A stretch of 64,000 bases of DNA from contig JAJXZJ010000069.1 of assembly GCA_021780105.1 (NCBI GenBank), positions 1 through 64,000 of the forward strand, read 5' to 3'. Positions 28,614 through 37,000 of the stretch are shown here, in pieces (position 1 is the first letter of the stretch; every line of letters begins with the position of its first letter). Source of the DNA: a bacterium. Lineage in GTDB: Bacteria > Verrucomicrobiota > Verrucomicrobiia > Limisphaerales > J093. The position numbers and the translations under genes are program-made. The notes beneath the pieces were generated by a model. The model had not been told where the DNA came from. It was given only the letters and a program-made list of their open reading frames with translations, and did no database searches.

Positions 28614-30014
28614 CTACGCGCGCCTGCCGTTCAGACGCGCCAGCAGTTTTTCGTGGATGTCGCCGAAGCCGCCGTTGCTGAACACGCACACCACGTCGCC
28701 ACCCCGCGCGTGGGTGCCGAGGTGCTCGACGATCGCCGGCACGTCCGACAGGTAGTCGGCCGCTTTTTCAGCCGCACGGAGATCGCTCATCAACCGCTCC
28801 GGGTCCAGCCGTTCCGCCGGCGCGAGTTGATCGAGCCGCGCCACCTGCGCGATGACGACGCGGTCGGCCACGGCGAACGCGCCGGCCAGTTCATGCTGAA
28901 ACACGTTTCGCCGCGTGGTGTTGGATCGCGGCTCGAACACCGCCCAGATCCGCTCCTGCGGGTAGCGAAGCCGCAGCGCGCGCAGCGTGTGCGCGATGGC
29001 CGTCGGATGATGGCCGAAATCGTCAATCACCACCACGCCGCCGGCAATGCCGCGCACTTCCAGCCGACGCTTCACGCCGGTGAACGTGTCGAACGCCGCC
29101 TGGATTTGCTTGTTCGACAGCCCGCAGTGTTTGGCGCACGCCACCACGGCCAGCGCGTTGCGCACGTTGAACTCGCCGGCCAGGTTCAGATGAAACTTGA
29201 AGCTGGGAATCTCGAACTCGCTCGCCGTCGCACCCAGCCGCACGTTGAAGGCGTTGACGGCATTGCTGGTGCCGAGGCCAAAGCGTTTCACCGGGCAGAA
29301 CGTCACGTCCAGCAGCGGCGCGAGGTTCGGGTCGTCGCCGTTGGCCAGCAACAGGCCGTTGCGCGGGACGAGCCGGATCAGGTGGCTGAACGCGCGCTGC
29401 ACCGCCGCCACGTCGGCAAAAATGTCCGCGTGATCGAACTCCAGGTTGTTTACGATGGCGACTTCCGGCCGGTAGTGGACAAACTTGCTCCGCTTGTCGA
29501 AAAACGCGGTGTCGTATTCGTCACCCTCGATGATGAACCACTCGCTGTCGGTGAAACGTGCGCCCTGTTGGAAATTGTTCGGGATGCCGCCGATGAGGTA
29601 GCTGGGATTCAATCCGGCGTGGTCGAACACCCACGCCAGCAGCGAGGTCGTCGTGGTCTTGCCGTGGGTGCCCGCCACGACCAGCGCACGTTTGCCGCGG
29701 ATGAAGAATTCCTTCAGCAGCTCCGGCAGCGAGCAGTAACGTGATTTGTGCTCCAGCACCGCCTCGGCTTCGGGGTTGCCGCGCGAAATGGCGTTGCCGA
29801 TCACCACCAGGTCCGGCTTGTGGGCCAGGTTGCGTTCCGAGTAGCCGGTCATCACCGGAATTTCCTGCGCCGCGAGGAACGTGGACATGGGCGGATACAC
29901 GTTCTGATCCGAGCCGGTGACCTGAAAACCCCGGGCGCGCATGGCCGCGGCCGTGGCCGCCATGGCCGTGCCGCAAATGCCGACGAAGTGAACCGAGCGA
30001 ATTGCCGAAAGCAT
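28614..30014 (-). CDS. mpl: UDP-MurNAc:L-Ala-gamma-D-Glu-mDAP ligase
   Basis: A 466-residue Mur-type ligase that recycles the murein tripeptide onto UDP-MurNAc. The N-terminal Rossmann loop is VHFVGICGTAM; VTGSDQNVYPPMSTFL distinguishes Mpl from MurC. The ATP-binding VAGTHGKTTTTSLL, then FFDKRSKFVHYRPEVAIVNN and LEFDHADIF, are family hallmarks. The ATG at 30014 is chosen because it begins just before the Rossmann strand; the longer frame from 30071 adds a non-conserved 19-residue extension. It implies a peptidoglycan with meso-diaminopimelate and active recycling. Confidence 0.94.
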   Translation of the reverse strand: MLSAIRSVHFVGICGTAMAATAAAMRARGFQVTGSDQNVYPPMSTFLAAQEIPVMTGYSERNLAHKPDLVVIGNAISRGNPEAEAVLEHKSRYCSLPELLKEFFIRGKRALVVAGTHGKTTTTSLLAWVFDHAGLNPSYLIGGIPNNFQQGARFTDSEWFIIEGDEYDTAFFDKRSKFVHYRPEVAIVNNLEFDHADIFADVAAVQRAFSHLIRLVPRNGLLLANGDDPNLAPLLDVTFCPVKRFGLGTSNAVNAFNVRLGATASEFEIPSFKFHLNLAGEFNVRNALAVVACAKHCGLSNKQIQAAFDTFTGVKRRLEVRGIAGGVVVIDDFGHHPTAIAHTLRALRLRYPQERIWAVFEPRSNTTRRNVFQHELAGAFAVADRVVIAQVARLDQLAPAERLDPERLMSDLRAAEKAADYLSDVPAIVEHLGTHARGGDVVCVFSNGGFGDIHEKLLARLNGRRA

Positions 30015-30115
30015 GGCCGCCCATGATGCGACGTGTTGCTGCCGTGAAAAGCAGAAACTGCGGCGGGTCACACTTCGCCATTGACGCCGCCGGCTGCGTA
30101 GCCGGAGATAAGGCC

Positions 30116-30424
30116 ATGATTCATGTCGTCGCCACCATTGAAGTCGCCGCCGGCCAGCGGCCTGCCTTTCTGAACATTTTCCGCGCGCTCGCGCCCCAGG
30201 TCCGCGCCGAAGCCGGCTGCTTGGACTACGGCCCGACGGTGGACTTGGCCACGGACATTCCCGGTCTGCCCGCCGTGCGCGAGAACGCGGTGACCGTCGT
30301 GGAAAAGTGGGCGGACGCCGCCGCGCTGAAGGCGCATCTCGCGACGGCGCATATGCAGGCGTTCTTCGCGCAGACCAAGCCGCTCATCAAAGTCATTGAC
30401 ATCCGCGTCCTCCAGCCGGCGTGA
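30116..30424 (+). CDS. ABM-domain (YgiN-like) monooxygenase-fold protein
   Basis: A 102-residue antibiotic-biosynthesis-monooxygenase fold protein. IHVVATIEVAAGQRPAFLNI and the EAGCLDYGP segment, then TVVEKWADAAALKAHLATAH, match the putative quinol monooxygenase group. Such proteins act as small dimers on quinones or aromatic compounds; the substrate here cannot be told. The ATG at 30116 follows GGAGATAAGG at a suitable distance, one of the few clear ribosome sites in the window. Confidence 0.88.
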   Translation: MIHVVATIEVAAGQRPAFLNIFRALAPQVRAEAGCLDYGPTVDLATDIPGLPAVRENAVTVVEKWADAAALKAHLATAHMQAFFAQTKPLIKVIDIRVLQPA

Positions 30425-30454
30425 ACCGGCCTCCAATGCCGGTCTGCCTGCAGA

Positions 30455-30616
30455 CCCGGTGCCCTCACCGGGCGTAGGACAGGCGTCGCGACGATTTCAT
30501 TTCTCCGGAATCAGAGACAGGCAGGATGCCTGTCCTACGGTCGTTCCGTCATCCAACCTTTTCGTGTGTTTGGCGTGTTTCGCGGTTGGAATTCCTTTCG
30601 CGCCAAACAAGCCAAA
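30455..30616 (+). repeat. Composite dispersed repeat, copy A
   Basis: Parts in order: hairpin CCCGGTG-CCCT-CACCGGG (30455-30472), a GTAGGACAGGCGTCGCG stretch, hairpin GACAGGC-AGGAT-GCCTGTC (30516-30534), and a 30-base block (30558-30587) identical to 39422-39451, followed by a related AT-richer tail to about 30616. The same order of parts recurs at 39360-39481. Confidence 0.75.
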
Positions 30617-30671
30617 ACAGCATACGCCGCTGCGGGAGGAGGAGCGACGACACGGGAATGGCGCGAAACGC

Positions 30672-30938
30672 TTACCGGACCCGCTTGATCAACTCGTTGT
30701 AATCCGCGTGTGAGCCAATCCAGAACCAGACCACCAGACTGCCCTTGCGGCGCGCCAAGGCCCGATACTGCTGGTTCACGCGCACCGACCACACATCGCC
30801 TAACAGCGGCTTGAAATGCAGCGCGGCGTGAAAAGCATCACGCTGCCAGAGACGGAACCGCTCACGCGCTTGCTCCTGCACCTCCGCTGGCAGAGCTTCG
30901 AAGCATCGCCAGAATTCCTCCTGCGTCTTGGAAATCAC
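30672..30938 (-). CDS. RelE/ParE-superfamily toxin
   Basis: An 88-residue toxin-fold protein. WSVRVNQQYRALARRKGSLV followed by VWFWIGSHADYNELIKRV is the C-terminal half typical of ParE/RelE-like proteins, and the N-terminal helices (FWRCFEALPAEVQEQARERF) also fit. Such toxins cleave mRNA on ribosomes or block gyrase; this sequence alone does not say which. The start overlaps the upstream antitoxin stop by 4 bases (ATGA), the usual arrangement of a type II module. Confidence 0.83.
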   Translation of the reverse strand: MISKTQEEFWRCFEALPAEVQEQARERFRLWQRDAFHAALHFKPLLGDVWSVRVNQQYRALARRKGSLVVWFWIGSHADYNELIKRVR

Positions 30939-31138
30939 GGCAGGTCGCGCAACTTCCCGGCCTCAATGTCGGCGTCCACCTTGGCCAGCAAGCGATCGAG
31001 CTTGCCGGTCGCGAGATCCTGCTGCATCTGCCGGTCCCACTCGTCGTCACTCCATTCGTGGAGGCAACGGGCAACTTCAGCCCGCTCTTCCAGACTCAAA
31101 TGGGCGATGGCGGCTTTGATTTCGGCAACCGTGCTCAT
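30935..31138 (-). CDS. Cognate antitoxin, small acidic protein
   Basis: A 67-residue acidic protein. An N-terminal helix region (TVAEIKAAIAHLSLEERAEV) is followed by DEWDRQMQQDLATGKLDRLL and a C-terminal segment DADIEAGKLRDLP, a pattern often found directly before ParE-like toxins. No classical DNA-binding fold (MetJ-Arc, Phd or HTH) is evident, so how the module is regulated is unclear. The ATG at 31138 is chosen because TAAGTT lies 7 bases upstream; an extended frame from 31174 would be non-conserved. Confidence 0.75.
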   Translation of the reverse strand: MSTVAEIKAAIAHLSLEERAEVARCLHEWSDDEWDRQMQQDLATGKLDRLLAKVDADIEAGKLRDLP

Positions 31139-31145
31139 ACGGGGC

Positions 31146-31151
31146 AACTTA
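31146..31151 (-). promoter_or_regulatory. TAAGTT -10 box 7 bases before antitoxin
   Basis: On the minus strand TAAGTT is followed by GCCCCGT and the ATG at 31138, giving a leaderless toxin-antitoxin transcript. Confidence 0.45.
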
Positions 31152-31326
31152 CCTGCCTGCCCTACACCCGGCAAGCTCCGGCCGTGAAGGAGTGGGACTC
31201 AATCGCATCAACGATTCACCGCAAGTCGAACCTCCCGGGGGCCGGGCATACGCCGGCGCGTAGGGCACGTGGTCTTCAGAGGTTTCAAAACGCGCGGAGA
31301 AAACGAGCAACGAAAGGCGCGTGAAC

Positions 31327-31346
31327 GCCGGCTGAGGGCAGCCGGC
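31327..31346. repeat. REP-like hairpin with 8-bp stem
   Basis: GCCGGCTG-AGGG-CAGCCGGC is a perfect 8-base stem with a 4-base loop. It is followed by CTACAACGCCGG, giving a second partial pairing. Confidence 0.65.
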
Positions 31347-31370
31347 CTACAACGCCGGTTGACCCGTAGG

Positions 31371-31388
31371 CCCGGTGCCCTCACCGGG
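31371..31388. repeat. CCCGGTG-CCCT-CACCGGG hairpin, copy 2
   Basis: A perfect 7-base stem identical to 30455-30472 and 39360-39377. The shared sequence extends for a few bases on both sides (CCGGGCGT after the stem). Confidence 0.75.
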
Positions 31389-31504
31389 CGTGGTGGGAAA
31401 AGACATCGCTCGAAACCCAGCCAGGATGCGGATTCACCGCGACGCCATGCCTCCAAACGGAGCGCCGGCTTTCAGCGCGCTTGCGTTCGCATGTGATGGC
31501 CCAG

Positions 31505-31527
31505 GGAGCGCCGACATTCCTGTCGGC
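31505..31527 (+). repeat. GGAGCGC-type REP, copy 1
   Basis: GGAGCGC leads into the stem GCCGACA-TTCC-TGTCGGC. An identical copy starts 35 bases further on; the identity continues through TTGAGT after the stem. Confidence 0.8.
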
Positions 31528-31539
31528 TTGAGTAATGAT

Positions 31540-31562
31540 GGAGCGCCGACATTCCTGTCGGC
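31540..31562 (+). repeat. GGAGCGC-type REP, copy 2
   Basis: Identical to copy 1 over the full head and hairpin, in direct orientation. Confidence 0.8.
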
Positions 31563-31585
31563 TTGAGTTCGCGCGGGATGGCCAG

Positions 31586-31608
31586 GCGGACAGGAATGTC
31601 CGCGCTCC
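31586..31608 (-). repeat. GGAGCGC-type REP, copy 3 (inverted)
   Basis: On the minus strand it reads GGAGCGC then the stem GCGGACA-TTCC-TGTCCGC. The head and loop are as in copies 1 and 2, with one compensated base-pair change in the stem. Confidence 0.8.
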
Positions 31609-31698
31609 AATGCCCGCGCCCCGGTAGCGCTCCGGCGGTCCCGCCACGTTGCGTCTGCTTACCGGCGAGAGATAAAAATGGCGTTGCGCTGATGGCGC

Positions 31699-32946
31699 AT
31701 GAGGAATAGAACGGCAGCCGTGAAAGCCCAGAAACCTTCCCGGTTCGCTCTGTTGTTCACGGTCGCATTGCTCGCGATCCCGGCAGCTCACGCCGGCCCT
31801 GCCGTCGCCAACGTCCGCGTCGCCCAGCGGCCCGGCACCACGCTGGTGGACATCACCTACGATCTGGCCGACCCGGACAGCGCCACGTTGTCGGTTTCGG
31901 TGGCCGTGTCCACCGATGGCGGGGCCAGTTACGGCCGGCCGGCCACCCACTTCACCGGCGCGGTGGGCGGCGGAGTCACCCCCGGCACCGGGAAGCGGAT
32001 CACCTGGGATGCCGGGGCGGACCTGCCCGCCAAGCTGTTCTCCAATGTCCGGGTGAGCGTCACCGCTTCGGATAACGCGGCCCCCTCCGGCATGGCGCTC
32101 ATCCCGGCCGGGAGTTTTACGATGGGCAACTGCATGGACCCGAACGAGGGTAGCGACGACGAGCTTCCCTTGCACACGGTCTATATCTCGGCCTTTTACA
32201 TGGACAAGAATGACGTGACTTGGGCGCTGTGGCAGCAAGTCTATAACTGGGCCATCATCCACGGCTACACCTTCGACAACGCCGGCTCCGGCAAGGCGGC
32301 GAATCACCCAGTGCAGACCGTCAACTGGTATGACTGCGTGAAGTGGTGCAACGCGCGAAGCGAAATGGAGGGGCGGACACCGGCCTATTACACGAGCGCG
32401 GCGCAGACGACGGTGTACCGCACTAGTCAAGTGGATTTGCAGAACGATTGGGTAAAGTGGAACTCAGGCTACCGGCTGCCGACGGAGGCGGAGTGGGAGA
32501 AGGCGGCCAGAGGCGGGTTGAGCGGCCAGCGGTTTCCGTGGGGCAACACCATTTCGTGGAGTCAGGCAAACTACTATACTTATCCCTTGTTGGCGGGAGG
32601 CTACGCCTATGATGTGAATCCCACGGGTGGTTTTGATCCGACGTTCAACGGCGGGGGCTATCCCTTTACGAGTCCGGTGGGGGATTTTGCACCCAACGGC
32701 TACGGCCTTTACGACATGGCAGGGAACGTGTGGCAGTGGTGCTGGGACTGGTATGGACCCTATTCGAGCGGTTCGCAGACTGACCCGCATGGGCCTATAC
32801 CAATATCAGGCCCGTACCGTGTGATTCGAGGCGGCAGTTGGAACCTCGAGGCCTTCGTCTGCCGGACGGCGTTCTGCTTCGTCAACTACCCGACCAACGG
32901 GGACTGCTTCATCGGGTTCCGTTCTGTCCTCCCCCCAGGTCAGTGA
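31699..32946 (+). CDS. Secreted SUMF1/FGE-like protein
   Basis: A 415-residue exported protein: signal peptide (1-33, ending AHAGP), an N-terminal beta domain (about 34-130), and a formylglycine-generating-enzyme-like domain from about 135 (MALIPAGSFTMGNCMDPNEG; YRLPTEAEWEKAARGG; GLYDMAGNVWQWCWDWYG; YRVIRGGSWN). True FGEs oxidise a sulfatase Cys to formylglycine using two copper-binding cysteines. Here CRTAFC gives a C-x4-C pair, but spaced further from GGSW than in proven FGEs, so catalysis is uncertain. Many such domains serve as sugar-binding or structural modules. No sulfatase gene lies nearby. The gene sits between REP hairpins. Confidence 0.87.
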   Translation: MRNRTAAVKAQKPSRFALLFTVALLAIPAAHAGPAVANVRVAQRPGTTLVDITYDLADPDSATLSVSVAVSTDGGASYGRPATHFTGAVGGGVTPGTGKRITWDAGADLPAKLFSNVRVSVTASDNAAPSGMALIPAGSFTMGNCMDPNEGSDDELPLHTVYISAFYMDKNDVTWALWQQVYNWAIIHGYTFDNAGSGKAANHPVQTVNWYDCVKWCNARSEMEGRTPAYYTSAAQTTVYRTSQVDLQNDWVKWNSGYRLPTEAEWEKAARGGLSGQRFPWGNTISWSQANYYTYPLLAGGYAYDVNPTGGFDPTFNGGGYPFTSPVGDFAPNGYGLYDMAGNVWQWCWDWYGPYSSGSQTDPHGPIPISGPYRVIRGGSWNLEAFVCRTAFCFVNYPTNGDCFIGFRSVLPPGQ

Positions 32947-33087
32947 GCTCAAGCAACAGAAGAACCGGGCGGCCCGGAGCAGCCGGGGCGAGCGAGGGAC
33001 GATTGACCGGTGCGAGACACGGAACGGTGGGAATGGAAAGGCATGCCGAATGAAACCAAGCGAAGTCCGCGCCGCGCCCAGTTTGTT

Positions 33088-33113
33088 GGAGGGCGCGCGA
33101 CCTTCCAGGTCGC
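33088..33113 (+). repeat. GGAG-type REP variant
   Basis: GGAGGGCGC head followed by the stem GCGACCT-TCC-AGGTCGC (33097-33113). The arrangement of head plus palindrome resembles the GGAGCGC units with a different stem sequence. It lies 90 bases before the transposase gene. Confidence 0.65.
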
Positions 33114-33203
33114 AGCACATCCCGCACTGCTGGCGCGTGCGCTCTGGCAGACACGTCACGACAGTTCCAATCTGCTGCGGCCAAAGATGGCCGCGCATCG
33201 GAC

Positions 33204-34040
33204 ATGAATAAACCACCGCACAATCCCGGCGTGCGCGACCTGGTCGCGGGCAAGCGCCAGTGGCACCATCGCCAGAGCGCCGAGGAGGGTTGCCGTGGCT
33301 TTCGTGGCTGGCATGAGCGCGGCTATGTGCCGCATTTCGACGCCCCCGGCTGCGCGCAATTCGTCACGTTCCGGCTGGCCGATTCCTTTCCCGCAGGCCG
33401 CCGGTCGGAGTGGCAGGCGTTGTTCGAGATTGAAGGGGACCGTGAACGGCTGGCGAAACTCGCCGAGTATCTGGACCGCGGGCACGGGGAGTGTTGCCTG
33501 CGTCGGCCCGACGCGGCGCGGGTGGTAGAAAGCGCGCTGTTATTTTTTCACGAGGAGCGCTACGAGTTGTGCGCCTGGGTGGTCATGCCCAATCACGTTC
33601 ACGTGTTGTTCAAGACCGGCACGATGGCCATGACGGACATCGTGGAGAGTTGGAAGTCCTATACCGCCAACGAGGTGAACAAGCTGATCGGACGCCGGGG
33701 CCGGCTGTGGCAGCCGGGTTATTGGGACACCTACATGCGCGACGGCGCGCACGAATTACGAACGGTGCGCTACGTCGAGGCGAATCCGGTGAAGGCCGGC
33801 CTGGTGCGCGAGGCGAGGGCATGGCGATGGAGCAGCGCGCGGTGTCGGGATGAATTCGGCCGCTTGCCGGTGCAACCGTTGAGCACCGACGGGAGCGCCG
33901 GCGTGCCGCCGGCTTATGGCGGGCAACCGACCCAAGGCAACGAGCCATCAACCCGCGGAGACGGCCGGACGCTCCAAGCCGGTTGGGAAACCGGCGCTCC
34001 GAGCGGGAGCACTTGCTTCCGGGCGGGTGGAATATCGTAA
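33204..34040 (+). CDS. REP-associated tyrosine transposase (RAYT)
   Basis: A 278-residue Y1-type transposase of the IS200-like superfamily. The HUH metal motif is in MPNHVHVLF, with His131 and His133. LWQPGYWDTYMRD holds the likely catalytic tyrosine (Tyr173; Tyr177 is the alternative), and VRYVEANPVKAGLVREARAW followed by WSSA is the characteristic C-terminal block of RAYTs. The catalytic domain ends near residue 215. The last about 60 residues are read through two REP hairpins (33892 and 33978), so the natural end may be shorter. RAYTs nick and move REP hairpins by single-strand transfer; at least six related hairpins occur within 2.5 kb. Confidence 0.9.
   Translation: MNKPPHNPGVRDLVAGKRQWHHRQSAEEGCRGFRGWHERGYVPHFDAPGCAQFVTFRLADSFPAGRRSEWQALFEIEGDRERLAKLAEYLDRGHGECCLRRPDAARVVESALLFFHEERYELCAWVVMPNHVHVLFKTGTMAMTDIVESWKSYTANEVNKLIGRRGRLWQPGYWDTYMRDGAHELRTVRYVEANPVKAGLVREARAWRWSSARCRDEFGRLPVQPLSTDGSAGVPPAYGGQPTQGNEPSTRGDGRTLQAGWETGAPSGSTCFRAGGIS
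33892..33913 (+). repeat. GGAGCGC-type REP inside RAYT 3' end
   Basis: GGAGCGC head with the stem GCCGGC-GTGCC-GCCGGC. It is translated within the transposase frame as part of a GSAGVPPA segment. Confidence 0.75.
33978..34000 (-). repeat. GGAGCGC-type REP, inverted, at RAYT 3' end
   Basis: On the minus strand GGAGCGC leads to the stem GCCGGTT-TCCC-AACCGGC. With the 33892 unit it forms an inverted pair about 65 bases apart, the REP-singlet-pair layout often seen beside RAYT genes. Confidence 0.75.
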
Positions 34041-34055
34041 GCCATTTGAGACTTT

Positions 34056-37000
34056 ATGAAGCGAACGTTGCATAACCCATTACTCGACCTCGGTTTCCTG
34101 ATGTGCTTGCTTTGGGCCATCCCGGCGGCGTGGGCCGCGACGAGTTCCGCCGAGTCGAACATCATTCCAGTGGATTTGCGGGTGGTCGCCACCGGCACGC
34201 TCAACGGTCTGGTGCAAGCCGGCGGCAGCCCGGTGGCGGGCGCCCAGGTGCGGCTGGACGGGACCGCCATTGCCGCCAGCACGGGCGCGGACGGGCGGTT
34301 CACGCTGGCCAACGTGCCGGCCAGCACCGGTTATCTCCTCACGGTGAGCGCGGCCGGTTTTGCGTCGAAATCGGTCACGGGTGTCACGGTGGCCACCGGC
34401 AGCAAGGACTTGGGAGTTATCACACTGGTTGCGCTGGGCGGGCCGTATCGCCTGCTGCCGCTGCAACCGGACGTGAACCCGGCGGTGACGCAGATCGAGG
34501 AAGGCGGCGTGGGCTATCGCTATTACAAGGTGGTGTCCGCCGACTCGAAGACACCGGCCGGCGGTGTGAGTGTGTCCTTGCAGACGGCGGGTGGAAGCGC
34601 GATCGCGCAAAGCGGCGATGTGTCGGATTTCTGGCCGGGGCGGACTGCCGGCGTTTCCGATGCGGACGGCACGGTCAGGGTGCGGATCGGGGTGGCGGAT
34701 GTAGGTGGCCCCGGCAGCAGCGCCTCGGTGCAGGTGGTTGTTTCCGGCATGGTGCAACAGATTTTCACGGCGCAGGTGGTGCCACGCGAATACGAGCAGG
34801 TGTGGAAGAAACGATGGCACGGCGTGGCCGGCGTGGACTTGGATATTGCCTCTGGCGGATTGGGCTTTGGCCATGAAACAACCGTCACGCATGAATTTGG
34901 AACTGCGGCAGGCGGCAAAGAAGTCGTGGGGCATTGGCGGGAGGAGGTCTATCAAGCAGGGGTCGGTGTCGGACTTTCGTTGCACGTCAACCGGGTTGGA
35001 GCAGGAGCCAGCCACCAGACCGAGGGCAATGTTACAATTGGCCTCGGACAGTCGCTCTACTTCGATCCGCAAACGACAGATCCCCTTGACAACCTGCTGA
35101 AGTTCTACGCGGCCTACGCGGATGCGCTGAACTTCGTCCCGCTCGGGGGAACGATCATCGAGGGCGTGCAGGACCAGATCATGAGCATGGGAGGCCCCGT
35201 CGAGGCGAACGAAGGTGGATTACGAGTGACTGGATCGGCAGAGGCCGACGCCGGTATCGGCGGATTATCTCCACTGCCAGGCGACGTGGCACTTCATTTT
35301 TGGGCCGACCTATCGGCCGATGTCAGTGCGGAACTGGGCGTCGAGGATCATCCCAGCCAATATGTGGACCGTTACGTGGAATTCGGGGCCGGCTGGGCGC
35401 GGGACGTTCAGTGGAAGCTTGGCCCCGAGGCGACGCCCGTGGCGTTGTTCCAGGACCGTGATAATTCACTCCGCGCAACGGTTCGCCGAACTGCGGATGA
35501 TCGCGGGCCAAGTGAATTGATCGTGGAATCCAGCATTGGGGTGACGGCAGACACACCGCGAACGGTAGGCGGTTGGCTCACAGATGACTTGGTGCAATTG
35601 CGCAACCAAGAGGTGGCCACCTACAAGAACACCTGCACGCTGATGTTACCAAGCGTGTCCGACGCACTGCCCATGGCGCTCAATGCCTGGCAAGCCGTCA
35701 ACAATCTTGGCCAGGGCAGTGTTTTTCGCTCCGGAAATGCGGCTGAGATGATCAGCAGCCTGCTAAGCGCCGGCCAGGCTGTGGCCTATGAGAAATCGGC
35801 CTACAGCGCAGAAACGACAGTTTCCACAGTGCTTCCCAAGTTTGATATCGTCTTCAGCCTGGACGCTTCGGCGGAGGACGAGGCCGGCGCGGAGATCAAA
35901 AAAGAGGGTGGTGTGGTCTGGCAGAACCGCCTGTTGGCACTTGAGGCTTATAGCGACCAACCCAAGGATTACTATCCAACTGAGACTTTGTCAGACCTGC
36001 AGGGCAAGTGGATTGCCAACGCACGTTCGCCACTGGATCAGTTGCTTAACACGGCAAAGGCAAAAATTGTGGCTGGTGCGAACACGGTCATCCAAGCCGG
36101 CAGCAGCACCGTAAACGCGGTGATTCAATTCGGCCAAGGCGTCATGAACGACGGATCGCAAATCGTCTCACAGTGGACCGCCAGCATCTGGGGCGGGACA
36201 CCGGGGCCACAGTCCCGACGATGGCATCCGGTGCGGCCGATGGCCGGTTCCACCAATACGCCCAACCTGGTGTATGGCATTGGCGGCATCTACCGGTTCG
36301 AGAGCACCAACAGCTTCAACGGCACAGGCACTCTGACCATCACCTACGCGCCGGCAGAGATCGTCGGTTTCGACGCGGCGGATTTGCGGATTTACCGGCT
36401 GCCCGAAGGCGCCAGTCGCTGGCAGTTGGTGGGCGGCACGGTGAACACGGCGTCAAACACCGTCACCGCCACCATCAACCAGCTTGGCACCTACGCCGCC
36501 GCGCCGCCGATGCCCACAGGCGACCTGCTGCTGGTGCCGGGGACGAACACGTTGCCGGCAGACGGCGTTTCACAGACGACCGTCACCGTCACCAACATCC
36601 TGCTCAATACGGGCAACGTGGCGACGCAGCAATGGGTGTTTACAGCCTTGGCCGCCGGGGTGACCCTCTTGAACGCGGATACCGACCCGACGACGCCGGG
36701 CGTGCAAGTGATCAGCACCAACGGGGCAATAACATTGACCCTTCAAGCGCCGTCTGGCGGCACCGCGGCCCGTGTGAGCCTGGCGTCGGTGGCCGGTGAC
36801 GCTACCGGGACCGTGGCCATTAATCTGGCCGACAATACCCCACCAGCAACGCCGGCAGGTGTTACCACGGCGGCGGGACAAAGCCGCATCTGGGTTTCGT
36901 GGCAGACGAACAGCGAACCGGACCTCGCGGGCTACCGGGTTTATTACCGCCTGGGGCAGGCGGGTCCGCCTTGGGATGGAACCGCCGCCGTGGAAGGCAC

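Larger units (their letters stand above)
31139..31698. other. Gene-free, hairpin-rich interval
   Basis: 560 bases between the antitoxin and the FGE-like gene. No convincing reading frame is present. The interval holds at least five REP-like hairpins (31327, 31371, 31505, 31540 and 31586, listed separately) and GC-rich sequence between them. It looks like an accumulation site for mobile hairpins. Confidence 0.7.

Noticed and set aside
30002-30115. 38-codon upstream extension of the ABM protein
   Set aside because: It overlaps the mpl start region, lacks similarity to the family, and a clear ribosome site precedes ATG 30116.
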